A stretch of DNA of 35,613 nt from Myxococcales bacterium (GCA_019634415.1 JAHQVJ010000078.1:1-35613), one strand, 5' to 3'; counted from the stretch's first letter, positions 22,554 through 32,391 are shown. Notes: generated by a model from the letters alone, not told the origin. Numbers and translations: made by a program.

Positions 22554-25500
22554 ATGAAACTGTTCGCGTTGTCGTTCCTGTGGGCCTGTTCGGGGTCCGA
22601 GCCTACCGAACCCTCCCTTCCGGATCCCACGGAAGACCCCGACCGACAGGCCTGTGCGCCCTCCCTGACTCTGCAGCCCCTCGAGACCGATCTCGGGCCG
22701 CTGTCGGTGGTGCAGCTCACCGCCACGGGGGGCACGGGGACGTATCGATACTCCCTGGAGGAGCCGGCGTACGGTTCCGTGAGCGAGCTCACGGGCACCT
22801 ACCTGGCTCCCGACGAGCTGGGCGTGATCGACACGGTGGTGGTCCGTGATCTGGGGTGTGCGGGGGAGGCCACCGCCACGATGCGGGTGGGGGATCCCTT
22901 CGAGGTGCTGCCCGAGGCGGCCACGGTGCTGCCGCGCACGGGCTTCACCTTCGAGATCTCGGGGGGCTCGGGCTCCTTCGAGTGCGAGGCGGCGTCGCTG
23001 ACGAGCGGCGGCTCCGTGAGCGGCGACTGTGCCTACGAGGCCGGGCCCAACCAGGGGCTGGATCGGGTGGAGGTGGTGGACGTGCTGACGGGACAGACCG
23101 TCGGTGTGACCATCTCCGTGGATCTCGACGCGTCGATGCAGGTCTGGGGCACCCAGCGCTGGGCGGTGCCCCTGGGCAGCACCTTCGTGCCTCGGGTCGC
23201 CGGAGGCAGCGAGGTGTTCGATCTCGACGTGCTGTCGGGTCCGGCTGTCTCCACTGGCGCTGGGTTGCGCGCCGATGCGGTGGGCGTGGGGCGGGTGGAG
23301 GTGCTCGACCGCTTCGCCGGGTTCCGCCGCGTCGTGTCCTACGAGGTGATCGCCCCCTACGTGCCGCCGTCGACGTGGTTCGGTCAGGCGTCCCTGCAGG
23401 GGCGGCTGCTCGCTCCGGGGGACCTCGACGGGGATGGTCACGTGGACGTGGTCATGGGCAACATCGAGACCAACGGCACCACGTTCTACTCGGGCTCCGT
23501 GGCCGTGTTCGCGGGTAGAGCGGGAGGCTTCGAGCCCGATCCCGTCTGGGTCGCCTCGGGCAACAGCACGTTCGATCTGCTCGGGCGCGACATCGACGTG
23601 GTGGACGTCACGGGGGACGGTCAGCTGGATCTGATCGCGGGATCCGACGGGGGAGACCTGTCGAGCGGCGGCATCGGGCTGGTGCGCATCTGGCGCGGCG
23701 TGTCGGGAGGCTTCTTCGAGGACGAGCCCTACATCACGCTGCGCGGAGTCTACGGCGGCGATGCGGCGGGGTCGTCGGTGGCTGCTTGTGACTTCGACGG
23801 CGACGGCTTCGTGGACGTGGCGGTGGGCGCCTATGGCCACGAGGATCGCTCGGAGGACGTGTACCCGACGAACACCGGAGCGGTGATGGTGTTTCGGGGC
23901 GGGGCGGACGGCGCGCTGGCGAGCGAGCCCTCCGTGATCCGCTACGGCCTGCGCCTCGACCCCATCGCGGGGGAGTGGACCTCCGTCACCAACAGCCGCG
24001 TGGGGTTGCTGGGCATGGCGGCCGGCGACACCGATGCCGACGGACGCTGCGATCTGGCCGTGTCGTCGGTGGACGAGGGCATCTTCGGGTCGGGCTCCAG
24101 CTACGGCTGGGTGGCCCTGTACCGAGGCGCCGCAGACGGCTTGCTGAGCGAGGAGCCGGTGCGGATCTTCGCCAACACCCTCGACACCAACGGGTCCCTG
24201 GGTCGCATGGTGGACCTGGGCGACGTGGACGGCGACGGCCGGGACGACGTGGTCACCGGAGCCTATGGCTACGACCACGAGGGCGTGACGGGCGCAGGGG
24301 GGGCCTTCGTGTTCCTGTCGGGCAACGATGACGGGCGACCCGCCACCGAGCCCGTGCTCGTCGAGGAGGCCGACTGGGCCGTCTACGGAGACGGCTTCAA
24401 CAACTACCTGGGGCTGTGGGTGCTGGTGGCCGACGCCGACGGCGACGGTCGCTCGGACGTGCTGGTGGGCGAGCCCCGCGGGCAGCGACCCGGGGGCACG
24501 GCCCGTGCAGGCCGGGTGCGCGTGTGGTCTGGGCAGACCGTGGCCAACTCGTCGGGTGATCCGGACGCCGATCCCACCTTGGTGAACGTCGGGGGTCCCG
24601 AGGCCGAGAGCTACTTCGGCCAGGCCGCAGCGCCGGTGGGCGACGTGGACGGCGACGGGAGCGTGGATCTGGTGGCCTGGGCCGGCCGATCCCACGGGCC
24701 GGGTGCCTTCGTGGGGCGCGTGGTGTTCGCACCCGCCGAGGGCGCCTTCGCGGAGCTGAACGCGCCGGGGCAGGCGGCGGGGAACGACCACGGCCGCAGC
24801 ATGACGGTGATGGACGTGGACGGCGACGGACGGGAGGATCTGCTGGTGGGGTCCGCCTCCGACGTGGATCTGGAGCGCAAGCGGCTCTATGCGGGGCAGG
24901 TCTACCGCTTCGACGGGCAGGGGGAAGGGGTGTTCTCGCAGGTGGGTGCGCCCCATGGGTTGGCCCATGCGGGTCACGACTCCTACGACCGTCGCGGGCA
25001 GGGGCTCGCGTCTTCGGGCGACTTCGACGGCGACGGCACCGAGGACCTGGTCGTGCTGATGCGCTCCGACGAGCGCCCCAACGCCTTCGACGGCAGCTAC
25101 GCCAACCCGTCGGACTGTCCGGGGAGCCTGAGCAACGCAGGCTCGGTGGCCATCCACCTGGGGAGTGCGGCGGGTGTGTCCGAGACCCCGGCGTTCGTGG
25201 CCTACGGCATCGAAGCAGGGGCGAACTCCTTCGGTGTCGCCTCGGGCTTCGACCACGACGGCGATGGGTTCGACGACGTGCTGTTCTCGGGCCGGAGCTG
25301 GGGAGCCAACGGAGGCGTGGCCCTGGTCCGCGGCCGTCGCCCCAACGACGCGGGTATCACCGTGATCTGCGACCCCGACGTGTACGAAGGTCCGGGCGCC
25401 ACCAACACGCGCTTCGGCGAGTCCGTGGCAGCCATCGGGGACGTGGACGGCGACGGCTGCGACGAGTTCGCCGTGGGCGCCTCCATCGACGACGCGGGCG

Positions 25501-26171
25501 TCAACAACCAGGGCATCGTGCGCGTCTTCTGGGGCCATGGGGCCACCTGCGACGCCACCCGGCCCCGCATCACCGCCGTGGGCCCGGGGATCGCCAACTA
25601 CTTCGCCGGGGAGAGCGTGGCGGGGGGCGGCGACTTCGACGGCGACGGTGTGCCCGATCTGGCCGTTGGCGGCACCGAGGTCCGAGTCGCTTCCGACGAG
25701 CTCGGAGGAGCTTGGATCGTGCCTGGCTCCTACCTCGCGGGGCTGCCCAAGGCGAACGTGGCCCCCGGTCTGCTTCCCGAGACGGAGGTGCACCCCATGG
25801 GGCCTGGTCTGGGCCGCTGGGGTGTGGTGGGGCCCACGCCCTCGGCGCTGTTCGGACGCTCCGTGGCCCTGGTGGCCGATCCGCAGCGAGAGGGTCAGGT
25901 GGCGCTCGCCGTGGGTGCACCGAACGGATCGGAGGGCTCCGTGACCTTCGCTGGCGGCGTGCACGTCTACCGCTTCGACGCCTCCGTGCCGGGGATCGAG
26001 GAGGTGCCCTTCGCGGTGGTGGGGGGCGAGGGGCACATCCCGGGGGGTGGCCTGGGGCAGGGCGTGTGGGCCGACACGGTGGACGGCGTGCCGGTGTTGT
26101 TGGTCGGCGCACCCCTGTCGTCGCAGCAGGGGCTGAACCTGGGGGGTGCGTATGTGGTGGGCCTTCGGTAG
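22554..26171 (+). CDS. large FG-GAP/VCBS-repeat lipoprotein (copy 1)
   Basis: This 1,205-residue protein has a lipoprotein signal (MKLFALSFLWAC, Cys12). The first 270 residues form Ig-like or cadherin-like beta domains (GGTGTYRYSL, then GTYLAPDELG). From about residue 285 to the end run about 12 FG-GAP-type units, each with a calcium-binding loop of the form DxDGDGxxDxxxG, such as DLDGDGHVDVVMG and DVDGDGCDEFAVGA. These usually build an integrin-alpha-like beta-propeller; 12 units could make two. It is probably a surface adhesion or binding protein, stabilised by Ca2+. The following gene is a paralogue of the same design overlapping by 20 bases. Confidence 0.88.
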   Translation: MKLFALSFLWACSGSEPTEPSLPDPTEDPDRQACAPSLTLQPLETDLGPLSVVQLTATGGTGTYRYSLEEPAYGSVSELTGTYLAPDELGVIDTVVVRDLGCAGEATATMRVGDPFEVLPEAATVLPRTGFTFEISGGSGSFECEAASLTSGGSVSGDCAYEAGPNQGLDRVEVVDVLTGQTVGVTISVDLDASMQVWGTQRWAVPLGSTFVPRVAGGSEVFDLDVLSGPAVSTGAGLRADAVGVGRVEVLDRFAGFRRVVSYEVIAPYVPPSTWFGQASLQGRLLAPGDLDGDGHVDVVMGNIETNGTTFYSGSVAVFAGRAGGFEPDPVWVASGNSTFDLLGRDIDVVDVTGDGQLDLIAGSDGGDLSSGGIGLVRIWRGVSGGFFEDEPYITLRGVYGGDAAGSSVAACDFDGDGFVDVAVGAYGHEDRSEDVYPTNTGAVMVFRGGADGALASEPSVIRYGLRLDPIAGEWTSVTNSRVGLLGMAAGDTDADGRCDLAVSSVDEGIFGSGSSYGWVALYRGAADGLLSEEPVRIFANTLDTNGSLGRMVDLGDVDGDGRDDVVTGAYGYDHEGVTGAGGAFVFLSGNDDGRPATEPVLVEEADWAVYGDGFNNYLGLWVLVADADGDGRSDVLVGEPRGQRPGGTARAGRVRVWSGQTVANSSGDPDADPTLVNVGGPEAESYFGQAAAPVGDVDGDGSVDLVAWAGRSHGPGAFVGRVVFAPAEGAFAELNAPGQAAGNDHGRSMTVMDVDGDGREDLLVGSASDVDLERKRLYAGQVYRFDGQGEGVFSQVGAPHGLAHAGHDSYDRRGQGLASSGDFDGDGTEDLVVLMRSDERPNAFDGSYANPSDCPGSLSNAGSVAIHLGSAAGVSETPAFVAYGIEAGANSFGVASGFDHDGDGFDDVLFSGRSWGANGGVALVRGRRPNDAGITVICDPDVYEGPGATNTRFGESVAAIGDVDGDGCDEFAVGASIDDAGVNNQGIVRVFWGHGATCDATRPRITAVGPGIANYFAGESVAGGGDFDGDGVPDLAVGGTEVRVASDELGGAWIVPGSYLAGLPKANVAPGLLPETEVHPMGPGLGRWGVVGPTPSALFGRSVALVADPQREGQVALAVGAPNGSEGSVTFAGGVHVYRFDASVPGIEEVPFAVVGGEGHIPGGGLGQGVWADTVDGVPVLLVGAPLSSQQGLNLGGAYVVGLR

Positions 26172-29100
26172 CGTGGTCGTCGGGTTCGTCGGGTGCTCGG
26201 GGGGCGTCGACGACACCCAGGAGCCGGTGCGACCCTCGCCCAGCTGCCTCGAGACCCTGGCCATCGAGATCGAGCGTCCGGCCGTGCCAGTGCTGGGGGG
26301 CACCACCTTCCGCGCCACGGGAGGGTCCGGCCAGGTCCGCTTCGAGCTCGTGAGCAACGCCAGCGGTGGTCTGGTGCAGCCAGAGACCGGTGTGTACGTG
26401 GCGGGTGCGGGTCTCGGGATCGACGTGGTCGCGGCGCACGACGAGGTGTGTGGCGCGGCAGTGCAGGCCGAGGTGGAGGTGGTGCCGCGGCTGGCCGTGG
26501 AGCCAATGCAGGCCTTGGTGAGGCCCACTGCCCAGATCACCTTCGCCGACGTCGGTGCGGCCTCGGTGCTCGCGTGCACGATGCTGACCGACGCCACTGG
26601 GGGGACCCTGCAGCGCTGCACCTGGACGGCAGGCGTCACCAACGGCATCGACGAGATCGAGGTGACCTCTCCGGCCACGGGGGAGTCCGTGGTGGCGCGG
26701 ATGAGCGTGCGAGCCGACGCCCGCATGCGGCTGCAGGGCGGCCGGCTGTTCCTGCCCGTCGGACACCCCTTCGAGGTGTCGTTCACGGCGGGTACGCAGC
26801 TGGTGGAGATGTCCACCGAGGAGGGGCTCGAGGTCGTCGACAACCGGCTGCTCGGCGTGGCCGAGGGGCGCTACACCGTGGTTGCTCGGGATCGGTACGT
26901 GCCCACCATGTCCGCCGAGTTCCAGGTGGACGTAGCCGAGGCGCGGGTGCACCAGGCCCAGCGTGACGGCGAGCACGCGCTGTGGGGCGAGATCCGCAGC
27001 GCAGACATCGACGGCGACGGCTCGCTCGACGCCGTGCTCGGATCTCCCGAGGTGTCGATGGGGGCTCACTTCTCCGGGGTGGTGCACGTCTATGCCGGCA
27101 GCGGCGACGAGCTGGACGAGGTGCCGGTGAGCAGCTTCACGCTGCCGCAGCAGTACGCCTCGTCGGGGCGTGGGCTGGCGCTGGGTGACGTGGACGCCGA
27201 CGGACAGATCGATCTGGCGGTGGGGGCCAACGGCTGGAACGAGCCCAACAGCCCCGACCACGGGCGCATCGACGTGTATCGCGGCATCGCCGGGGGATTC
27301 TTCGAGTCCGATCCCACGTGGACCGTGCTCGGTGAGTTCGCGGGGGATCAGGTCGGGTGGGACGTGGAGATCTGCGACGTGGACGGGGATGGCCTGGCGG
27401 ATCTGGTGGGCACGGCGGTGGGCAGCGAGGACCGCAGCGAGAACCCGCTGCGCTCGGGCGAGGGCGGCCTCGTAGTGTGGCGCGGGACGGCCCAGGGGCC
27501 TGCACTGGCTCCCACCTGGCGCGCCTTCTCCGGTCGAGCCGGGGCGCTGGTGGGCTACAAGCTCGCCGCCGGAGACGTGGACGGGGACGCGCAGTGCGAC
27601 CTGCTGGCCACCTCCATCGTCAACAACCTGGACGGTGTCGGACAGGATGGCTCGGCCTTCCTGTTCCTCGGGGCCACCCTCACGGGGCCTGCGCCGGTGC
27701 AGGTGGATCGCATCTACACCAGCGACGAGGCCGACACCTACATGCAGGCGGGCCGCGGGGTGGATCTCGCGGACGTGGATGGGGACGGCGCCGACGACGT
27801 GATCCTGGGCGCCTGGCACGCCGCAGGCAGCTCGGAGGCCAACGGGGCCGTGTGGATCTGGCTCGAGGCCGACCACGCAGGCGAGCCGAAGGGAGCCGTC
27901 GTCACCTCCCAGGTCGCCCACGCCACGCTGCGAGGCACCTCTGGCTACGACTACCTCGGCTACGCCCTGGAGTTCGCCGACGGGGCGCTGTGGGTCTCGG
28001 CGCCGAGTGCGGAGGACCCCGGGGATCCGGGCGATGCGGGCATCGTCTATCGGGTGCCAGCGGCCGACCTCGTGGGGGAGCGCGTCATGCAGGACGTGGC
28101 CGAGCGGTGGTCGAGCCCGAGCGCTTCGGCCTTCCATGGCGCGGCCCTGGGGGTGGTCGGGGAGCGCGCCCTTGCCTATGCCTCACGCGACGACGCCTTC
28201 GCCGTCGACGCTGGAGCGGTCTACGAGCTGGCGCGTGGCGGGCGGGCCGCGCAGCGCTACTTCCCCGGGGTCGCTGCGGGCGCCCACCTGGGGGAGACGT
28301 CCGCCGTGGGATGGTTCGATCCCGACGGCGACGGTGCTCCGGACCTGGTGGCCGGTGCCTGGGGGGAGCCGAGTGCCACCAGCTTCAACGTGGGCGTGGG
28401 GCTGCGCTTCGCGGCACTCGCCGATCGCTGGGACGGGTCCGTCACGCAGCGGCTCGAGCAGCTCCCCGGGGTGGGGAGTGGAGACCGCCTCGGCCGCGCC
28501 ATCTCCAGCGCCGGCGACTTCGACGGCGACGGCCAGGAGGATCTGGTCGTGGTGGCGATGGACGACGACCGACCCGGTAGCTTCGGCACCGCCTATGCCA
28601 ACCCCGCCGAGTGCCCCGGAGGGCTGAACGCCTCTGGCGCTGCCCACATCTTCCGGGGGGCCGAGTCGAGCCCCTCCTTCGTGGTGTTCGGAGCGGCGGC
28701 CTCCGATCGCTTCGAGGGGGTGGCTGGGGGCTTCGACCACGACGGGGATGGCTTGTCGGACGTGATCCTGGGCTCCACCGCGGCGGGGTTGGAGGGAGGC
28801 TTCACGCTGGTGCACGGACGCCCCGCCGACCCTGGGCAGATCCAGGTGATCTGCGATGCGGTGCACGTCCTCGGCGTGTCCAACTTCTCTCGCATGGGTG
28901 GCGCGGTCTCGGCAGCCGGGGACATCGACGGCGATGGCTGCGACGAGATCGCGGTGGGGGCGGACGCCGACGACCTCGGCCGCGGCAACCAGGGTTCCGT
29001 GCGGATCCTGTGGGGCGCTGGTCCGGGCTGCGCGACGTCGACGCTGGAGGTGACCACGCTGGTCAGCGGGGTGGCCAACCACCGCATGGGCTCCGCCGTA

Positions 29101-29634
29101 GACGGTGGCCACGACGTAGACGGAGACGGCGTCGTCGACGTGGTCATCGGAGGGCGCTTCGCCCAGGAGGGCGGGGTCGAGGTGGGCGCTGCCTGGCTGG
29201 CCAGCGGGGCGTGGATCGCCAGCCGCTCGCGGCAGCCAGCGATCCCGCTCCCCGCCGACGGCGCCACGGTCGCCCACGTCGTGCCGACGGCCAATCGCCT
29301 GCTCGGCACGGAGCTCGACGGAGAGCTCGGGGTGGCCGTGGCGCTGGTGCCCGATCCCGCCGACGACACACGGGCGTGGATGGCCGTGGGCCAGCACACC
29401 GGCTCGCTGGGCGGCGCCACCCGCGCGGGCGGCGTGTGGATGTACCAGTGGGAAGACCGTGCGCTGGATCCACAGCCCGTGGGGACCGTGGGTGGGGAGT
29501 CGCCCGAGAGCCGGATGGGGGCCGCGCTGAGCGCGGACTGGCGCGGGCCCGTGCTGGCCGTGGGGGCGCCGCTGTCGGACGAGGGCGGGCTGGACTCGGG
29601 CGCGGTCTACCCATTTCGGCTCGACCCGAACTAA
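26152..29634 (+). CDS. large FG-GAP/VCBS-repeat lipoprotein (copy 2)
   Basis: This 1,160-residue protein is a paralogue of the preceding one: a lipoprotein-like signal (VGFVGC, Cys near 15), about 265 residues of Ig-like beta domains, then about ten DxDGDGxxD units such as DIDGDGSLDAVLG, DVDGDGADDVILG and DVDGDGVVDVVIGG. Shared features include the YANP(S/A) segment with its Cys (AECPGG in this copy, SDCPGS in copy 1) and a closing GAPLS(D/S). The ATG at 26152 is preferred over the GTG at 26146 because a G-run (26141-26146) gives it the better ribosome-binding spacing. The 20-base overlap with copy 1 suggests one transcript. Function is inferred as for copy 1. Confidence 0.87.
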   Translation: MWWAFGSVVVGFVGCSGGVDDTQEPVRPSPSCLETLAIEIERPAVPVLGGTTFRATGGSGQVRFELVSNASGGLVQPETGVYVAGAGLGIDVVAAHDEVCGAAVQAEVEVVPRLAVEPMQALVRPTAQITFADVGAASVLACTMLTDATGGTLQRCTWTAGVTNGIDEIEVTSPATGESVVARMSVRADARMRLQGGRLFLPVGHPFEVSFTAGTQLVEMSTEEGLEVVDNRLLGVAEGRYTVVARDRYVPTMSAEFQVDVAEARVHQAQRDGEHALWGEIRSADIDGDGSLDAVLGSPEVSMGAHFSGVVHVYAGSGDELDEVPVSSFTLPQQYASSGRGLALGDVDADGQIDLAVGANGWNEPNSPDHGRIDVYRGIAGGFFESDPTWTVLGEFAGDQVGWDVEICDVDGDGLADLVGTAVGSEDRSENPLRSGEGGLVVWRGTAQGPALAPTWRAFSGRAGALVGYKLAAGDVDGDAQCDLLATSIVNNLDGVGQDGSAFLFLGATLTGPAPVQVDRIYTSDEADTYMQAGRGVDLADVDGDGADDVILGAWHAAGSSEANGAVWIWLEADHAGEPKGAVVTSQVAHATLRGTSGYDYLGYALEFADGALWVSAPSAEDPGDPGDAGIVYRVPAADLVGERVMQDVAERWSSPSASAFHGAALGVVGERALAYASRDDAFAVDAGAVYELARGGRAAQRYFPGVAAGAHLGETSAVGWFDPDGDGAPDLVAGAWGEPSATSFNVGVGLRFAALADRWDGSVTQRLEQLPGVGSGDRLGRAISSAGDFDGDGQEDLVVVAMDDDRPGSFGTAYANPAECPGGLNASGAAHIFRGAESSPSFVVFGAAASDRFEGVAGGFDHDGDGLSDVILGSTAAGLEGGFTLVHGRPADPGQIQVICDAVHVLGVSNFSRMGGAVSAAGDIDGDGCDEIAVGADADDLGRGNQGSVRILWGAGPGCATSTLEVTTLVSGVANHRMGSAVDGGHDVDGDGVVDVVIGGRFAQEGGVEVGAAWLASGAWIASRSRQPAIPLPADGATVAHVVPTANRLLGTELDGELGVAVALVPDPADDTRAWMAVGQHTGSLGGATRAGGVWMYQWEDRALDPQPVGTVGGESPESRMGAALSADWRGPVLAVGAPLSDEGGLDSGAVYPFRLDPN

Positions 29635-29676
29635 GTCGGCGGCGGATACGGTGGCGCTTCGCCGCAGGAGGCCCGC

Positions 29677-30357
29677 TTGGCCGAGATCATCGTGCACCAC
29701 CTCGACAACTCGCGGTCGCAGCGGGTGCTGTGGCTCCTCGAGGAGCTGGGCCTCGACTACGAGATCCGCCAGTACCAGCGCGATCCGAAGACGCTGCGGG
29801 CCCCCGACTCGCTGCGCGAGGTGCATCCCCTGGGGCGGGCGCCGGTGGTGACCTGGGACGGCATCGTGCTGGCGGAGTCCGGTGCCGTGATCGAGACGGT
29901 GCTCGACTGGGTGGGAGACGCGGCGGGTGCCCTTCGGCCCGAGGTCGGGACCGATGCCTTTCGGCAGTTCCGCTACTGGCTGCACTACGCCGAGGGCTCG
30001 CTCATGCCGCCGTTGCTGGTGCGCTTGATCACCCAGCGGATGCGCCACGCCCCTGTGCCGTTCTTCCTCAAGCCCATGCTGCGCTCCATCGCGGGCCGGA
30101 TGGACGCCGGATACGCCGGCCCGGAGCTGAAGCGGCACATCGCCCACATCGAGGCCCACCTGGGGGCCCAGCCGTGGTTCGCGGGCGATTCCTTCAGCGC
30201 CGCCGACATCATGATGTCGTACCCGCTCGAGGCGGGCACGGCGCGAGGCGCGGCCGGCGACGCGCAGCCGAAGATCGCGGACTGGCTGGCCCGAATCCGC
30301 GCTCGTCCGGCGTACGCCAAGGCGTTGGAGCGAGGGGGGCCCTTCACCCTGCTCTAG
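29677..30357 (+). CDS. glutathione S-transferase family protein
   Basis: This 226-residue protein has the two GST domains. The N-terminal thioredoxin-fold part has HHLDNSRSQRVLWLLEELGLDYE, with the Ser residues where the catalytic Ser/Tyr lies, plus the cis-Pro region LGRAPVVT and the glutathione-binding ESGAVIE. The C-terminal helical domain includes FAGDSFSAADIMMSYPLE, a typical GST fold motif. It is probably cytoplasmic and conjugates or reduces with glutathione. The TTG at 29677 is well supported by GGAGG at 29667-29671. The gene stands 42 bases after the FG-GAP pair and just before a membrane protein gene. Confidence 0.9.
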   Translation: MAEIIVHHLDNSRSQRVLWLLEELGLDYEIRQYQRDPKTLRAPDSLREVHPLGRAPVVTWDGIVLAESGAVIETVLDWVGDAAGALRPEVGTDAFRQFRYWLHYAEGSLMPPLLVRLITQRMRHAPVPFFLKPMLRSIAGRMDAGYAGPELKRHIAHIEAHLGAQPWFAGDSFSAADIMMSYPLEAGTARGAAGDAQPKIADWLARIRARPAYAKALERGGPFTLL

Positions 30358-30368
30358 TGCCCCACGGT

Positions 30369-31646
30369 ATGGTGGTGGCCATGGCAGGTGACCGATCAGG
30401 CTTCGTGCGCGGCGCCCTCGGACCCGTCGGGGAGGCCCTCGGCGCCGGGATCGGTGGCTGGATGGGGCAGCGAGGCAACGACCTCGGACCTTCCGTGCAG
30501 GCCGTGGCGGACGTGCTCGAGGATCCCGATGGTGCGGGCTTCGTGCTGCAGGCGGAGGATCCGGTCCCCACCACGCTGGCGGCGGCGGAGTCGGTGCTCG
30601 TGCGGGTGTGCAGCAAGCAGCACGCGCTGCTCGGGGGGCGCGCGCCCTTCGTGGACGACGACGGCAACTTCGCACTGCTGGTGCCCTTCTCCGATGGGCA
30701 GGCCAGCTTCTTCGTGGCGTGGGGCGCGGTGGTGCAGCCGCCCGAGGACGCGGTGATCCTCGTGCTGTACCTGTCGGACGGCGAGGTGCTCGGCCACACG
30801 GGGTTCGAGATCACGCCGGGACCGCCCACCACGCTGTCCATCGCTGGCTACCTGCGCCCCTTCGCGCTGATGGCGATGGCCATCGCCCGGGCGGATGGCG
30901 TGGTAGATCCCGCAGAGCTGCGCACCATCCGGCTCCAGCTGCGCCAGCTGTTCGAGCTGCCCGAGGGCGACGATGCCCTCATCGCCCGCATCTTGGAGGA
31001 GCCAGCTCCCAGCCTGGGCCGACTCACGGCCTCGCTGTCGTGCCGCTTCCCAGGCTTCGACGCCGAGGAGCTGTTCTTCGGGCTCATCGACGTGGCGGCC
31101 AGCGACGGGCAGGTGGATCCGTCGGAGGTCCAGGTGCTCCAGCGCATTGCCCAGCGGCTGCAGATCGGCGAGCGGGCCTGGCGCAGGTGGGCCACCAAGA
31201 TGGGGGTGGATCTGCCAGCGGCGGCCCCCGAGCCCGTTCCCACCCCCCAGGCGGTGGTGCGGGCGCAGGGCCGGAGGGTGATCCCGTCCGTGATCCTGCG
31301 ACTGGATCCCGAGGGTCAGGATCGGCGCAATCCCATGGCCACGGTGTCGATGTTCTCGGGCGGGCTCGCCATGGGGCTGATGCTGCTGGGGCTGTGCGCG
31401 GGAACAGCAGCGAGCTGGATGGCGCTGGTGATGCTGCCGCTACAGTGGCTGTTCGCCGTGGTGTCGCTGGTGACGGGCTGGCTGGGCCTGAAGACGGCGC
31501 GCGAGCTCGACGGAGCCGGGCACGGGGCGTCGGTGACGGGGCTGTCCTTCGTGGCCGTGTTCGTGGGGCTGCAGGCCTTGCTGCTGCTCATGGCCTGCCT
31601 GGGCCTGGGCACCATCGGCGTGCTCGAGGAGATGTACCAGCTGTAG
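30369..31646 (+). CDS. TerB-like protein with C-terminal DUF4190-like membrane segments
   Basis: This 425-residue protein has an N-terminal region (about 1-155) of no recognised family. A TerB-like helical domain (about 160-275) follows, showing MAIARADGVVDPAELRTIR and DVAASDGQVDPSEVQVLQRIA, the paired acidic DGxxxxxE segments of that family. After a Pro-rich linker, the C-terminus has three hydrophobic segments (about 325-420) resembling DUF4190, which anchor it in the inner membrane. TerB-type domains are linked to metal and stress sensing, but the role here is unknown. The ATG at 30369 or the one at 30381 is possible; GGTGG repeats between them favour the second slightly. Confidence 0.75.
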   Translation: MVVAMAGDRSGFVRGALGPVGEALGAGIGGWMGQRGNDLGPSVQAVADVLEDPDGAGFVLQAEDPVPTTLAAAESVLVRVCSKQHALLGGRAPFVDDDGNFALLVPFSDGQASFFVAWGAVVQPPEDAVILVLYLSDGEVLGHTGFEITPGPPTTLSIAGYLRPFALMAMAIARADGVVDPAELRTIRLQLRQLFELPEGDDALIARILEEPAPSLGRLTASLSCRFPGFDAEELFFGLIDVAASDGQVDPSEVQVLQRIAQRLQIGERAWRRWATKMGVDLPAAAPEPVPTPQAVVRAQGRRVIPSVILRLDPEGQDRRNPMATVSMFSGGLAMGLMLLGLCAGTAASWMALVMLPLQWLFAVVSLVTGWLGLKTARELDGAGHGASVTGLSFVAVFVGLQALLLLMACLGLGTIGVLEEMYQL

Positions 31647-31660
31647 CGCCCTGGACTCGC

Positions 31661-32317
31661 TCACTCCTCGCCGGTGGGCTCCCATGCCTGCCACCCCGTC
31701 TCCGTCCAGCGCACGACCTGTGGCGATACCGGGTGGGGCTCCCCCTCGAACATCGCCTTCGCCAAGAACTGGATGTTCTTCACGCCGTCGGGCTCCTCGC
31801 TGCCGGTGAAGATCACCGCGTCGCGCGCGGGTGCCGCTGCGAGCAGGTCCCCCTCGACGGTCTGCTGAAGCTCCCGCCATGCCTCGTGCAGCACCAGTCG
31901 TGCAGCCCCGTAGTTGTCGTTTCGAGTTCTGCCGTTGCTGGTGTCCAGCGCCCACATCCGACGCTGCGGGAACGGCTGTGGCCGGAGGGGGAGCAGCTCC
32001 TCCATGTTCCGGCGGGCGATCGCATCCAGCGTTGCGGTGTCATCGCCGTAGGCCGCCAGGTCGTCGGGGCTCAACAGGGCGATGGAGTCGCTCCTGTCGG
32101 CCGCGAAGAACAGCAGCAGATCCCCCGCGAAGGGTCGCGACCACGCCACCGAGTCGGCAGCGCGTGACCCCTCCATGGCCTTGCGCCCCTGCAGGTACAG
32201 GCGCAGGTGAGCCGTGGCCTCGTCCGCTGGACCCTCCTCCTCCTCCTCCTCCGTCTCGACCACTTCGGGCTCGCCGGGGGAGAACAGCGAGCAGGAAAGT
32301 GCAAACCACAACACCAC
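31661..32317 (-). CDS. lipoprotein with DUF1444-like domain
   Basis: This 218-residue protein begins with a short lipoprotein signal (FALSC, Cys9) and an acidic linker rich in Glu. The rest follows the DUF1444 pattern: FAADRSDSIALLSPDDL, an A-x-x-N helix (IARRNMEELL), then a central LVLHEAWRE and APARDAVIFTG, and an ending like HPVSPQVVRW. The start is a GTG at 32317 or the next codon, GTG at 32314, which has better spacing from GGAGGG. It is divergent from the glutamate-receptor-like channel gene and convergent with the TerB-like gene, 14 bases apart. Function unknown. Confidence 0.7.
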   Translation of the reverse strand: MVLWFALSCSLFSPGEPEVVETEEEEEEGPADEATAHLRLYLQGRKAMEGSRAADSVAWSRPFAGDLLLFFAADRSDSIALLSPDDLAAYGDDTATLDAIARRNMEELLPLRPQPFPQRRMWALDTSNGRTRNDNYGAARLVLHEAWRELQQTVEGDLLAAAPARDAVIFTGSEEPDGVKNIQFLAKAMFEGEPHPVSPQVVRWTETGWQAWEPTGEE

Positions 32318-32391
32318 GAGCCCTCCAGGTAGGCCTTGCTAACGGGCCGGCCCACGGCCCTCCATGCCGGTCGACTCGTGCAGAAGACGCT

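Noticed and set aside
22227..26843. Very long minus-strand open frame (over 1,500 codons) opposite the FG-GAP genes
   Set aside because: It is antisense to the repeated GACGGCGACGG-type calcium-loop codons, which leave the opposite strand free of stops. It reads as a His/Val/Gly-rich string with no domain.
22554..29634. Regular repeated DNA in the FG-GAP genes as a possible repeat array or CRISPR
   Set aside because: The repeats are in-frame codons of the calcium-loop motif at irregular spacing, not identical repeats with unique spacers.
29654..29666. Small GGCG-CTT-CGCC stem before the GST gene
   Set aside because: Four base pairs only and no T-run; not enough to call a terminator.
32344..32353. 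GGGCCGGCCC palindrome between the DUF1444-like and channel genes
   Set aside because: A 10-base GC palindrome is expected by chance in DNA this GC-rich, and no T-run follows to make a terminator.
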